Source of the DNA: Bacillota bacterium
GTDB lineage: Bacteria > Bacillota > UBA4882 > UBA8346
Assembly: GCA_023394955.1 (NCBI GenBank)
Contig: JAEWZY010000078.1
Span: forward strand, 1-40,372
Length of the DNA: 40,372 nucleotides
Direction: 5' to 3'
Shown: in pieces, positions 22,901 to 31,002 of the stretch
How positions within the stretch are numbered: position 1 is the first letter of the stretch
Layout of the letters: each line of letters opens with the position of its first letter
Translations under genes and position numbers: made by a program
Notes under the pieces: model-generated
The model's input: the letters and a program-made list of their open reading frames with translations, nothing else
Told to the model about the DNA's origin: nothing
Database searches by the model: none

Positions 22901-23393
22901 CTTGAAGCATCCGCGTAAAAATCCGACGGTCAACGCTTTCTTCTTTGAATTCCCGGGTCAAGACCGTGGCAATGGCTTGATTGAGGTAGACAACTTCCTC
23001 CCCTTCGACTAAGATGCCGCTGATCGGAGGGATTCCGGCTTCCAAAGGGTGTTCTCTGAGCAATCCAAGGCAAAAACTGTGAAAAGTACTTATCTTGGCG
23101 CTCTCCAGTTTCAGCAGTTGACTTTGCCAGTATTCGGCCTCCTTAGTATCGCCGGACCCCTTCAGATGTTCTTGAATGAAAAGCCGGATCCGGTCCCCCA
23201 TTTCTGCCGCTGCTTTATTGGTAAAAGTAATCGCCAGGATCTCGTTGACTCCGGCCCGGCGATCTTCCAATAACCGTAGGTACTTACTCGTCAAAACACT
23301 GGTTTTTCCAGTGCCGGCCCCGGCGGTCACTACCAAGTCGGCGTCGAATAGGTTTACCGCTTTGGTTTGTTGCTCATTAAGCGGATACGCCAT
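19998..23393 (-). CDS. addA: AddA-type helicase-nuclease with apparent Fe-S nuclease domain
   Basis: UvrD/Rep superfamily 3'-5' helicase joined to a RecB-type nuclease; it would resect double-strand breaks with the adjacent AddB. Walker A is AGAGTGKT (24-31), motif II VDEFQDTNG (360-368), motif III GDIKQSIYRFRGAE (391-404), late motifs TIHRSKGLEFPVV and LLYVAMTRARQRL. The PD-(D/E)XK part has ELILVDYKTHR. It also has LNCPRKYFYQYR and a C-terminal CRNCSYEWRC, the four-cysteine pattern of Fe-S nucleases usually found on AddB. Length 1131, slightly short for AddA. The start at 23393 (MAYPLNEQQT) lies 17 bases inside the end of addB, behind AGAGAGG; the extra 22 upstream codons lie in the addB overlap. 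Confidence 0.88.
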   Translation of the reverse strand: MAYPLNEQQTKAVNLFDADLVVTAGAGTGKTSVLTSKYLRLLEDRRAGVNEILAITFTNKAAAEMGDRIRLFIQEHLKGSGDTKEAEYWQSQLLKLESAKISTFHSFCLGLLREHPLEAGIPPISGILVEGEEVVYLNQAIATVLTREFKEESVDRRIFTRMLQEHGWEQFQNDLAVVFGSIRESGSAFAVIGELSMARLNQPEIYNLDGLIAELADFLEFCRGQKLTDRATEIIASFQAKWPDYQRILGAENSFEEVIRVLAEIRKMLPGNLPKVLKERLTLIHIILESISQKLLDRECLKRLPVLETLLGRIDQEYTQAKLEKGLVDFTDQQLLARNLLRRFPDLAAKVRQGIKYILVDEFQDTNGLQMDLISLLIGKDYQGGRLMAVGDIKQSIYRFRGAEAGLITELSDEVRSRGGAVVALSENYRSDRVVIDFINHVSNRIFEDEAFEYQPLQATKSQPGSGIEFLLTGTTDRAVEATMVASRIDQLVRESQSGDCPVNYGDIVLLFRAGSSVRLYQQAFQSMGIPYYNSCGGDFYHRQEILDQLNLLRLVQQRYDSLALSALLTSPYVGLSEAGLFWLGQKGDLVKEFYEAPEFSKEIPAAERERLSEFRELINDLLQKREMLQIPGIIRTALKRCHYPEMLWASSHGSQRVANLEKLLAKADEFVAKGFHDLNRFLSFIADLEGMGILESEAPTEAELGNVVRMMTIHRSKGLEFPVVIIPELDRRFNFRKQGNLAFHKRIGLGMNIRPETESIAPSSLWEAIKQQNRREEISEIKRLLYVAMTRARQRLIMAGSGHSSSQGTTLETANCWMKWFELLMPLGEAEEALDYEGIPVKVVRDITEAPLRTRFELILDKILPQLEAECPLRKASMEVAVTVEAETQTLRVSEILTYLNCPRKYFYQYRLGLSGLIANPGESRAIKANDNLGALIGDFLHQAAGREDDAWPEELWAGMFGVLPGIDRTRVKGELGRIWRNFRNSPYMKLTGKYWDEAPFLLKLTPELRVEGRFDRVIQNRAGELILVDYKTHRVPAERAPVIAESYYPQLRLYALAVQALWGRLPERAVLYFPYPDQGVEVPLDQASLERLVEEVKAMAEFINGHDLPGAYPKRGDCRNCSYEWRCKL

Positions 23394-26300
23394 TAGCTTC
23401 AACCTCTCTTTCCGACCGCCGGCAACAACTCCGGTATTCGCAATATTCCGGGCAATCATCCTCGGTCAAGTCAAACTTACCGCTCCGGATCCCGGAAACC
23501 GCGGCCACCAATTGTTTTTTCACTTCCTCCAATAGGCTTTCCCATGCCTCCCCCTGAAGGAGCCCTTTGTTCTTCAGTGCCGTTCCTAACCGCTCCTGAT
23601 GCCAGATTCCGCCATCGCTTCGGGAAGGTTCGCGCAGTCCCAGATAACTTCCGCCCGCCGCTTGCCCCGGGCCAAAAGCCAGCTGTTCCAAGGCCAGCAA
23701 GTAGAAGGGAATTTGCAGGTTTTTCATTTCGATTAAGTCATTATAAGTCGGGCCTTTGCCTAGCTTATAATCATAAACCGTAAAAACCCCCGAGCTATCG
23801 CTGTCCACCCGATCAACCCGTCCCCAGATCCGGATCCGGACCGGGCCGTCCTCTAAAAAATACGGGTAGGTCAAGGCTTCCGGATCGGAATCATGGTCCA
23901 TTCCGAAACTCCATTCGAACTTTTGCATTTGAAAGCGGCCGGCTGTCGCTTCCGTCCATTCGATTTCCGATTCCAACCACCGTCTCAGGGTTTTGCGGAT
24001 CTCTTCTTGTTTCAGAGTGAGAATTATATCCGCCAAATCACTCCCGGCCCATCTCCGCCATTCTTGAGACGCTTCTTTTAAGCAAGCGTCAATCGTTTCC
24101 TGATAATGTTCTAATTCATCCTTGCGCAGGGATCGGCCGCGAAACCTCTTCCCAAACTCGCGGAGGACTCCATGATAAAAATTGCCCAGATCCAATAGTT
24201 CCGGCAATAAAGTCGGCTTTGGGACCGGCCTCACTTTTAACAGGTGTTTTAGAAAAAAACGATAAGGACAAGAACGGTAGTCCTCAATGGCAGTAATTGA
24301 AAAACGGTGTTCCTCTCCGAATCTAGTGTTCAGTAACTGAAGCGTTCTTTGGTTATCACCCAGGTGGACTTGGGGCCCGCAATTACGCCTTTCATGCAAC
24401 CGCTGAGCCAAACTACGATACTCGGCCTCCCGAAGCAACTCCAGAATATGTTCCATCCCTTCGGGAGCGACTTCGGCTTCCTCCCGGAGCAATACGCCGA
24501 TCAACCATTCCCTTAGCTCGATTGCTGAAAAACAATCGTTCTTAGATTCAAAAATCCGGGGCGCTAAACCATAATGGATAATTCTCTTTTTTGAATCCGG
24601 GACCCATTGCCAGACTTCATCCAAGAACAGCGAAGGGTTTTTCGGTTGGCCGCCGCTGTCCTGATTTTGGTAGACCAGATATAAACGGTCGCCGGCGGTT
24701 TGAAGGGCCCAATAAAAAGCCAACGCTTCCTGGAGCTGATAATGTTCTCCGGTTTCCAAGTCGATCCCGAGGGCCCTTAATTCCCTCCGGGCAGCCGGGA
24801 CCAGCTTCCAGTCGTTCACATAAACTCTGGGAAATGTCCCTTGTTCCAATCCGGCGATAAAGACCACCCGCGCCTTTAAACCCCGCGCCTCCCGTGGGTG
24901 AAGGGTTCTAATCCTTCGTTGGTTACTGCCGGAAGATACCGATATTGACTCCCAGTAATAACTGATCAATTCTTGAAACTCTCCGGCGCTAAATACCCCT
25001 TCAAAACACCTTAAGCCATCCGCCACACGGCCAATCTCTTCCAAAATCGAAATACAGCCTTGGGCCGCTTGATAATTTTCAAGCTCCAAAGCAAGCTGAG
25101 AAAGATTACCGGATAAGGATTCCATATTCAAGACCATTTGGCTCCCAAACCATTTTCCGGCTAACTTCAGATAATCTTGTAAATGAGATTGATTGGGAAT
25201 TTTGATCAACCAGTCAACCAAATGGTTCAGGGGGGCCAAATCAAACCCGGCTTGGGTCGCGGAACTGATGAACCGATCATCGCCAATCAACTCCAACCAA
25301 CGGCGCCGGCTGGAGACCCCTCCATAGTGTTGGCCGATCCAAAGTAAAAGCCGGTCTCCTAAACTTGAAGCAGGCCCTGTATAAAAATGGCGGATTAACA
25401 ATTCCATCTCCGGCCATTGCCAATCAGTATCGGTAGCTGTTAAGGCTTCGTAAAACACGCTAACCGCCGGGTACTCCCCGGCTGTCCCGTTTGGGCCTTC
25501 ACCGATTTTTAGTTGGTATTGGGCAAAGATCGGTCCGGCAATTTTGTCGAACTCCTGCAAGTTAGGTGTGATAATCAAAAAATCATCCCATTGATAACCG
25601 GGATTTTCTGAGATTAATTTCGCGATCTCCCTGGCGATACCGGTAATTTCCCGTTCCGATCCGGCCGCCTCAATCAATTGCAGCGAATGGTCCTCCGGTT
25701 TCAGGTTGATGGGGGACGGCTTTCCAGACCCAAAATCAGCTTGTAACCGTTCCAAGGCATTCATTGGGGAAATAACATCGGGTTGGGGAAACTTAACCGG
25801 GAAATGTTTAGAGACCATTTGTTGAAGGGCCGGAGCGCTAGTAGGGTCGATTATAAATTCAAAATCAAACCAAAAGTCAAGTGTTTTAAGGAAATCCTTT
25901 TGCAAAGGAGTCAAGTCGGTGAAACCATACATGATTACCGTTGTCGTCTCCGGCGTCTTTGTTGCGCTGCTTCGAAGCTCCTCAAGACGGTTCAGGATCT
26001 GATCTTCTTCACTCAATCCCCGTTCCACTAAAAGTTCTTGGTATGCCTCATAAACTAAGGCCAATTGTCGCTCCTTGGCGTTCTGACCTTCAGCCCATTC
26101 CTTGAAAATTTCCTGGGTCAAACCGGCCCGTTTCCACTCGCGGATCCCTTCCAGGATCGCCCGGCGATAACTGGGGGAAAAAGGCGCTTGATTCAAGTAA
26201 CCCAATTTCCCGGCCTGACTTAAGCTGAAAAATGCCTCGGTGACCAATAACTCTTGTTCGACGGGAGATGGCCGCCGCCCTTCCAAACCGAAACGGCGAA

Positions 26301-26520
26301 CCAATTCTTCGATAAACCCTTCGAAGAGCAGCAGTCGGATCCCACCGACTCCAATGATATCTGAATCACGTAATAACTCTTCCCGGATCTCTTTTAGCAA
26401 GCTGAGAGTAGGAAATATAAAGATCAAAGTAAAATCATGATTAAGAAGGGCGGTCTTAATTTGGGAAATAATCACCTGATGTTTCTTTAATTCACCGGGA
26501 ATAACCGTATACTTAGGCAA
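23377..26520 (-). CDS. addB: AddB-type nuclease subunit
   Basis: A 1047-residue partner of AddA. The N-terminal helicase-like half lacks a Walker A lysine motif (IFIFPTLSLLKEIREELL where the P-loop would be), as expected of a subunit that recognises rather than unwinds DNA. The C-terminal nuclease shows YRSCPYRFFLKHLLKV, VYDYKLGKGPTYNDL and the closing cysteines in DDCPEYCEYRSCC, giving a four-Cys Fe-S nuclease. Its start is TTG at 26520, preceded by AGGGGG that also forms the descending arm of a terminator hairpin. It overlaps addA by 17 bases. Divergent from Bacillus AddB in the first 200 residues. Confidence 0.82.
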   Translation of the reverse strand: MPKYTVIPGELKKHQVIISQIKTALLNHDFTLIFIFPTLSLLKEIREELLRDSDIIGVGGIRLLLFEGFIEELVRRFGLEGRRPSPVEQELLVTEAFFSLSQAGKLGYLNQAPFSPSYRRAILEGIREWKRAGLTQEIFKEWAEGQNAKERQLALVYEAYQELLVERGLSEEDQILNRLEELRSSATKTPETTTVIMYGFTDLTPLQKDFLKTLDFWFDFEFIIDPTSAPALQQMVSKHFPVKFPQPDVISPMNALERLQADFGSGKPSPINLKPEDHSLQLIEAAGSEREITGIAREIAKLISENPGYQWDDFLIITPNLQEFDKIAGPIFAQYQLKIGEGPNGTAGEYPAVSVFYEALTATDTDWQWPEMELLIRHFYTGPASSLGDRLLLWIGQHYGGVSSRRRWLELIGDDRFISSATQAGFDLAPLNHLVDWLIKIPNQSHLQDYLKLAGKWFGSQMVLNMESLSGNLSQLALELENYQAAQGCISILEEIGRVADGLRCFEGVFSAGEFQELISYYWESISVSSGSNQRRIRTLHPREARGLKARVVFIAGLEQGTFPRVYVNDWKLVPAARRELRALGIDLETGEHYQLQEALAFYWALQTAGDRLYLVYQNQDSGGQPKNPSLFLDEVWQWVPDSKKRIIHYGLAPRIFESKNDCFSAIELREWLIGVLLREEAEVAPEGMEHILELLREAEYRSLAQRLHERRNCGPQVHLGDNQRTLQLLNTRFGEEHRFSITAIEDYRSCPYRFFLKHLLKVRPVPKPTLLPELLDLGNFYHGVLREFGKRFRGRSLRKDELEHYQETIDACLKEASQEWRRWAGSDLADIILTLKQEEIRKTLRRWLESEIEWTEATAGRFQMQKFEWSFGMDHDSDPEALTYPYFLEDGPVRIRIWGRVDRVDSDSSGVFTVYDYKLGKGPTYNDLIEMKNLQIPFYLLALEQLAFGPGQAAGGSYLGLREPSRSDGGIWHQERLGTALKNKGLLQGEAWESLLEEVKKQLVAAVSGIRSGKFDLTEDDCPEYCEYRSCCRRSEREVEANGVSA

Positions 26521-26521
26521 G

Positions 26522-26554
26522 AAAAAACCCCCTAACCCTATAGGGATTCGGGGG
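26522..26554 (-). terminator. Terminator hairpin overlapping the addB ribosome site
   Basis: On the minus strand CCCCC..AA.CCC, a loop, GGG.TT..GGGGG and TTTTTT follow one another (about 10 bp stem with one mismatch and one bulge). It lies downstream of the tetR stop, and its last arm and T run lie directly before the addB TTG codon (26520). It may end tetR mRNA, and readthrough RNA would hide the addB ribosome site. Confidence 0.75.
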
Positions 26555-26618
26555 AGTTAATCCAAATCCTGCCGAAATGTTTTAAAATAATATAAGGATT
26601 AACTTAAGCGTCTCCGGC

Positions 26619-27245
26619 TCATGCCGGATCAGGCTTTTCTTTAATGCCCTCGAAGATCAATTTAAAAACCGCATCCCGATAATGTACCAAATCTTCTTTG
26701 ATCTGACCCATTTCAAACTGGATAATCAAGCCTAAAATCATCCCCACAATGGTCTTGGAGATTCGTTCCACATCGACCGGGCCGAATTCGCCGCGCTCAA
26801 TTCCCCATCGGATCGTGTTCTCCACAATTTCCATCCAAACTGAAGCCTTGCTCTTTAATCCGCCTACCACTCCGCCTAAACGATATAGAATTTGATCGTC
26901 AATCTGAACAAATAGCGTATCGATAAAACCTTTACGGTCACGGTGGTATTCGATAAAAGCATCATACAAACCATATAAGGAGTCCACCGCCGAGCCGGGG
27001 TTGGCGACAGCTTCTTTCATCTTTTGTTCAAGCTGATCAAGTTTCTTTTCCAGAATAGCGATATAAATCTCTTCTTTACTCTTGAAATACGAATAGATTG
27101 TCCCCTTTCCAAACTCGGCGAAGGTGGCAATTTGTTCAACCGTGGTTTGCTCGAAACCTTTCTGCTCAAACAATCTCTGAGCAGCTTCGATAATCGTCTC
27201 CCGTCGCAACTGTTGTTCACGTTGTCTCCTTGTGGATACGGTCAC
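26619..27245 (-). CDS. TetR-family transcriptional regulator
   Basis: A 208-residue repressor-type protein. The N-terminal helix-turn-helix is textbook TetR (ETIIEAAQRLFEQKGFEQTT, then VEQIATFAEFGKGTIYSYFK, SKEEIY); the rest is a helical ligand domain of AcrR/FadR style. The start is GTG at 27245 after AAGGGGGG. Its promoter region holds a 7-bp inverted repeat spanning the -10 box, consistent with self-repression. Its neighbours (addB, a beta-flower-type protein) do not reveal its ligand or other targets. Confidence 0.9.
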   Translation of the reverse strand: MTVSTRRQREQQLRRETIIEAAQRLFEQKGFEQTTVEQIATFAEFGKGTIYSYFKSKEEIYIAILEKKLDQLEQKMKEAVANPGSAVDSLYGLYDAFIEYHRDRKGFIDTLFVQIDDQILYRLGGVVGGLKSKASVWMEIVENTIRWGIERGEFGPVDVERISKTIVGMILGLIIQFEMGQIKEDLVHYRDAVFKLIFEGIKEKPDPA

Positions 27246-27286
27246 GGCTTTACCCCCCTTGGATCACATTAGTCTGTTTTCGACCG

Positions 27287-27328
27287 ATAGTCAGTTATTA
27301 TTATAATTTGACTATTTTCAAAAAACAA
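27287..27328 (-). promoter_or_regulatory. tetR promoter with overlapping inverted repeat
   Basis: TTGTTT (27328-27323), 17 bases, TATAAT (27305-27300). ATAGTCA (27287-27293) and TGACTAT (27309-27315) form an inverted repeat with 15 bases between, covering the -10 box, as expected for a TetR operator. Confidence 0.65.
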
Positions 27329-27446
27329 GCCCTACTTACCGTACTTTACAACTTTCGGAATGCTCTAACCCCTGATCCTAATCGGAAGGTATTGTATTAA
27401 ATCGAAAAAACAGCTATAATTTTGTTTAACGAAAGGGGTGAACGCC

Positions 27447-27488
27447 ATGATTGATGGCAACTTTCCCTTACGTTCCGGGTCTTGTTGA
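27447..27488 (+). other. Possible 13-codon leader ORF followed by two hairpins
   Basis: GAAAGGGGTGA precedes an ATG that encodes MIDGNFPLRSGSC and a stop. Hairpins follow at 27476-27492 (CGGGTC-TTGTT-GACCCG) and 27505-27522 (GGAGCGCA with TGCGCTCC). No plus-strand gene follows for 1.3 kb. The second hairpin has a weak TTTATATT tail on the minus strand and may instead end the 27651-28025 gene. The rest of 27329-27650 shows nothing else recognisable. Confidence 0.25.
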
Positions 27489-27504
27489 CCCGATCCAATA
27501 TAAA

Positions 27505-27522
27505 GGAGCGCAACTGCGCTCC
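27505..27522 (-). terminator. Possible terminator of the beta-flower gene
   Basis: An 8-bp GC-rich inverted repeat (GGAGCGCA / TGCGCTCC) is followed on the minus strand by TTTATATT. It lies about 130 bases past the stop of the gene ending at 27651. The T tract is imperfect. Confidence 0.45.
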
Positions 27523-27650
27523 ATCTGTTTAAGGACATATTTAAGTTGGATTGATCTTGTAAATCCTTTAAGCTTCGGTAACACATTACAGGCATCAGGC
27601 ATAGCCTCGCATGCCATCCGCTTCATCAGCATTATCAGTGTCGTCAGCGA

Positions 27651-28025
27651 TCATGCTTGTTGGCTCCGGCCCGATTCCAAAAGGTTTTCCAGTTCCATCA
27701 AGGAAAATTTCTTGGTCAACTCCGGTTTCTTTCCCGGCAAGTCCCGCAACTTTTTAGCGCCTTTAATCAATTGTTTCGGCTTCGCCGGGGACCGAGTAAC
27801 TACCACCGGACAGCGGCGCCTGGTAAAACCCACTTGAAACCCGCGTTTATCGTAAAAAACGCCATCAATATACCAACCAAGTTGTTTCCCATTCCAGCCA
27901 TAGACCTGATCCTCAAACAAATAACCGACTGCTATTCCATTCCAAAGACTAATTACATTTTCGTCTTCATTTTTAACTAAAAATGCTACCGGTTTTCCGA
28001 CCCGATTGTAAAATGTGGCATCCAT
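27651..28025 (-). CDS. Small protein of repeated YNRxGKPVAF-type strands (beta-flower-like)
   Basis: The first 75 residues are short beta-repeats: ATFYNRVGKPVAFLVKNE, ENVISLWNGIAVGYL, DQVYGWNGKQLGWYIDG and VFYDKRGFQVGF. Each has the form (Y/F)xxxGxxxG(W/F/Y). This resembles the four-fold beta-flower domain seen in small uncharacterised bacterial proteins. A basic, helix-forming tail follows (PKQLIKGAKKLRDLP onward). No signal peptide. I prefer the Met at 28025 because GGGGG lies seven bases upstream; the ATG at 28043 has no ribosome site. Function unknown. It sits just downstream of cwlD on the same strand, with a 40-base gap. Confidence 0.7.
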   Translation of the reverse strand: MDATFYNRVGKPVAFLVKNEDENVISLWNGIAVGYLFEDQVYGWNGKQLGWYIDGVFYDKRGFQVGFTRRRCPVVVTRSPAKPKQLIKGAKKLRDLPGKKPELTKKFSLMELENLLESGRSQQA

Positions 28026-28064
28026 TGGAATCCCCCAAAACATATTTTCCTATAATATTACATA

Positions 28065-28781
28065 TTATTCGCTATAACCCAGTGTTTTCCTGCAATACCG
28101 GAGAACACCTTTGGAAATAGCTGTCCCTACTTGTTCTTGATAGAGATCTGTTTGTAGTTTTTCTGCATCAATCTGGTTGGAAAGAAAACCAACTTCCACC
28201 AAGACCCCGGTAATTGCCTTTTGTCTGATAATCAAATATTTGCCCGGAGCTATTTTACCAGTCCTTTTCTGGATCGAATTCAGCTCTTCCTGGATTAAAC
28301 CTGCAATCTCTTTACTCGCTACGGAATGGTAGTTATAAAACACAACCGCTCCTTGTTTGTGGGGATCAGCGGAATAATCACAATGGATGCTTACCATAGC
28401 CAAACATCTTGCCGCTAGGGCTTTATTGATCCGCCCAATTAAATCCCGGCGGTGTCTCCCTTTTCGCCCTGACAAAAAAGGAGCCAGATCGGCGTCACGG
28501 TTCCGGGTCATAATCACTCTTAAGCCGCTTTGGCGGAGTTGTTCACTGGTTTTTAAGGCAATTTTTAGATTAATATCCTTCTCCAAATTGCCTTGCCGGT
28601 CGGCTGTACCGCCGTCAACCCCTCCGTGTCCGGGGTCGATAACTACCGTTAACTTTCCAAGAACACCCTGGGTTTTTGTTGCTTGGAAAAGCAGGAATAT
28701 CAGCCCGGTAAAGCCGAATAGTATTCCTAAACCGATTAAGTAACGCAAGACCTTTGGTTTGATAATGCAGACTATCAGCAT
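28065..28781 (-). CDS. cwlD: N-acetylmuramoyl-L-alanine amidase, CwlD-like
   Basis: Amidase_3 zinc hydrolase. A membrane anchor (residues about 12-32, YLIGLGILFGFTGLIFLLF) precedes the catalytic domain with VIDPGHGGVDGG (zinc His), EKDINL (zinc Glu), SIHCDYSADP (second zinc His) and LVEVGFLSN (catalytic Glu). The length of 238 residues, the membrane anchor and the absence of other domains match CwlD, which removes peptide side chains when muramic-delta-lactam is made in the spore cortex. The Met at 28781 has GGGG upstream; the frame also has a TTG at 28802 with no ribosome site. It is divergent from the SpoIID-type gene. Confidence 0.85.
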   Translation of the reverse strand: MLIVCIIKPKVLRYLIGLGILFGFTGLIFLLFQATKTQGVLGKLTVVIDPGHGGVDGGTADRQGNLEKDINLKIALKTSEQLRQSGLRVIMTRNRDADLAPFLSGRKGRHRRDLIGRINKALAARCLAMVSIHCDYSADPHKQGAVVFYNYHSVASKEIAGLIQEELNSIQKRTGKIAPGKYLIIRQKAITGVLVEVGFLSNQIDAEKLQTDLYQEQVGTAISKGVLRYCRKTLGYSE

Positions 28782-28839
28782 TCCCGCAACCCCATTTCGC
28801 AATGTTGTTGCTAGATTTTTATTCAGGAGTGGGAAGGAT

Positions 28840-28890
28840 ATGATGTTAATAAAAATTCATAAAGGGTTGAATCATGAAACAAACAATTAA
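28840..28890 (+). other. Possible 16-codon upstream ORF overlapping the SpoIID-type gene
   Basis: An ATGATG at 28840-28845, preceded by AGGAG, starts MMLIKIHKGLNHETNN and stops inside the next gene in another frame. It covers that gene's ATG and ribosome site, so its translation could affect initiation there. Confidence 0.3.
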
Positions 28891-30958
28891 AAGTCCGGTT
28901 AATCATTTTCATCATCGAAACCATCTTTTCTTATCAACTTTGTTGTTGATAATCATCTTGGTTACTCTACAGTACCCGGCGGTTTCCGAAAATACTGTTT
29001 CCAGTGAACAAAACCAGTATCTTTTCAAAGCGGGAATCACAGCCTATCACCAAGGGGATTATTTGAGAAGCATTGAAAGATTTCAGGAAATACTCCAATC
29101 GGACCCGGAAAACGATGAAGCCCGTTTAAATCTTTTCCAAGTCTTAAAAGAAACCGGCAATTATGAAGAGGCGGTTTCCACGTTGACCTATTTAGCAAAT
29201 AAATACCCGGCAGAACCGGGATACAGATTAGCTTTAATGGAAGCTACTTATCTCTGGGGACGGCCTGAACTGACCTTGCAGGTAGCCCATGAGCCCGAAT
29301 CCGACCCCGAAGCCCTCTTCTGGATCGGTCTGTCCTATATGGACTTAAATCAATATGATGAAGCGGAAACCTTTCTTGAACAATCGTTAAGCCAACAAAG
29401 CTTCAATCCCATGGCTTATTACTTTTTAGGCCGGGTTACACTGGAAAAAGGCCGCTACCACCAGGCTGAAACCTATCTTAAAAGAGCGACCGCCCAGGAC
29501 CATAATCTGACCATTTGTTTCTATCCATTGATCCAATCCTATCTTGCCCAAGAAAAGTTTCAATCCGCTTTTAATCTGTTACTCAAAGCCGAAGGGGCCC
29601 TGCCCTGGAATAAAACAGTCACTGCAACGTTGAAAGAATTCAATGACGCCCGGCCCGAATTCGAAGCCAAAAGAAGCGCCGCTTCCGCGGAAAGGCGCCG
29701 AATCTCCACTCCCCCGACAGTCGGAGCCGTCGCTTCCAAAAGAGAATCCATTCCGGAAGTCCGGATCGGCTTGATGGAAAAAGTACTACAAGCGCATCTC
29801 AAAACCGGAGGTGAATTCCGGATCGCGGAACGAAATGGGACCAAAGTGGCGACGGGAAAAGCCAATACAGTATTATTGGTCCGCCAAAACAGCGCTGCAA
29901 CCGAGATCTGCGCTGAAGACGGCCGTCTTTTAATCAGCTCTTCCAAACCATTGCTCCTTTCATACCGGGAACCCGGAGCCACAACTATTATCTTCGACGC
30001 CCAACACGGGCAAGGTTATTTCTTCGCCGGCCGTCAGGACCGCACTTACCGGGGAAGCCTGGAATTGCTCAGGTTTAACCAAGGCTTGACCATTGTAAAC
30101 CAGGTTAACGTTGAGGAGTATCTCTATGCCGTAGTCCCTTCCGAGGTCCCATCTTCTTGGCCGAAAGCGGTCTTAGAAGCCCAAGCCGTAGCGGCCCGGA
30201 CTTATACCTTCGCCAACTTAGGCAGATTTAAAACTCGCGGTTTCGATTTATTACCGACCGTCGCCTCCCAAGTTTATAACGGCGTCCAGTCGGAAACAAA
30301 GTCAGTTATAGAAGCGGTCAACTCTACCAGGGGGCTAATCTTGACCTATCAGTCCAAACCCATTGGCGCTTTTTACTATGATAACTGTGGCGGGTATACC
30401 GAAAGCAGCCAAAAAGTTTGGGGCTTTCCCGCGCCGTATTTGCAAGCGGTCCCGGATAAGTTGTTGCCGCCCCGCGACAGCCTGATTACTCCGGCGGATC
30501 TATACGCCTGGTTGAAAAGCCGTCCCGAGGCCCATTCTAACCATCCTAAATATTCCAACCGAAGCGCCTACCGTTGGTCTCATTGGATAACCCGGGAAGA
30601 GATCGAAACCCGCTTAAAACTCTCCGGGACAGTCGGGCGTATCCTTTCTTTAACCGTGGTTGAACGGAGCATTAGCGGCCGGGCCGTCGAAATTTTGATC
30701 AAGGGAACCGCCGGCGAAAAAACCCTTAAGGGAGACGCCATCCGTTCCCTCGGCGGCCTGCGGAGCAATCTTTTCGTAGTTCAGCCCAAACTGGGCGCCG
30801 ACGGGTTGCCGGATTCCTTCGTTTTCACCGGGGGCGGTTGGGGGCACGGGGTCGGAATGGCTCAAAGCGGCGCGGCAGGCATGGCCGCTGCCGGATATTT
30901 CTTCGATCAAATCTTGGCCCATTATTACCAAGGAACGGAATTGACGAAAAAGTATTAA
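28874..30958 (+). CDS. TPR protein with C-terminal SpoIID/LytB domain
   Basis: A 694-residue exported or membrane-anchored protein. Residues 17-38 are a signal/anchor (LFLSTLLLIIILVTLQYPAV). Residues about 45-245 are tetratricopeptide repeats (GITAYHQGDYLRSIERFQEI, GLSYMDLNQYDEAETFLEQS, GRVTLEKGRYHQAETYLKRA). Residues about 295-690 are a SpoIID domain: VRIGL, VNVEEYLYAVVPSEVPSSWP with the catalytic Glu (424), KAVLEAQAVAARTYTF, YYDNCGGYTESS and GGGWGHGVGMAQSGA (653-667). SpoIID proteins are lytic transglycosylases that cut glycan strands; in sporulation SpoIID acts during engulfment. The TPR half is not part of classical SpoIID, so this is a paralogue or remodelled form with a protein-docking arm. 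ATG at 28874 with AAGGG. Confidence 0.9.
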   Translation: MKQTIKSPVNHFHHRNHLFLSTLLLIIILVTLQYPAVSENTVSSEQNQYLFKAGITAYHQGDYLRSIERFQEILQSDPENDEARLNLFQVLKETGNYEEAVSTLTYLANKYPAEPGYRLALMEATYLWGRPELTLQVAHEPESDPEALFWIGLSYMDLNQYDEAETFLEQSLSQQSFNPMAYYFLGRVTLEKGRYHQAETYLKRATAQDHNLTICFYPLIQSYLAQEKFQSAFNLLLKAEGALPWNKTVTATLKEFNDARPEFEAKRSAASAERRRISTPPTVGAVASKRESIPEVRIGLMEKVLQAHLKTGGEFRIAERNGTKVATGKANTVLLVRQNSAATEICAEDGRLLISSSKPLLLSYREPGATTIIFDAQHGQGYFFAGRQDRTYRGSLELLRFNQGLTIVNQVNVEEYLYAVVPSEVPSSWPKAVLEAQAVAARTYTFANLGRFKTRGFDLLPTVASQVYNGVQSETKSVIEAVNSTRGLILTYQSKPIGAFYYDNCGGYTESSQKVWGFPAPYLQAVPDKLLPPRDSLITPADLYAWLKSRPEAHSNHPKYSNRSAYRWSHWITREEIETRLKLSGTVGRILSLTVVERSISGRAVEILIKGTAGEKTLKGDAIRSLGGLRSNLFVVQPKLGADGLPDSFVFTGGGWGHGVGMAQSGAAGMAAAGYFFDQILAHYYQGTELTKKY

Positions 30959-31002
30959 GAAATGTTTGTCAAGGAATCTTTAAAGGTATCGGGAGGCTTA
31001 AT

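Noticed and set aside
27451..27837. Plus-strand 128-codon frame upstream of cwlD
   Set aside because: Its second half is antisense to the beta-flower-type gene; the first part spans hairpins and has no homology or good start.
30838..31002. Upstream extension of the rhomboid frame
   Set aside because: It lies inside the SpoIID gene in another frame; the ATG at 31003 has GGGAGG and starts the real protein.
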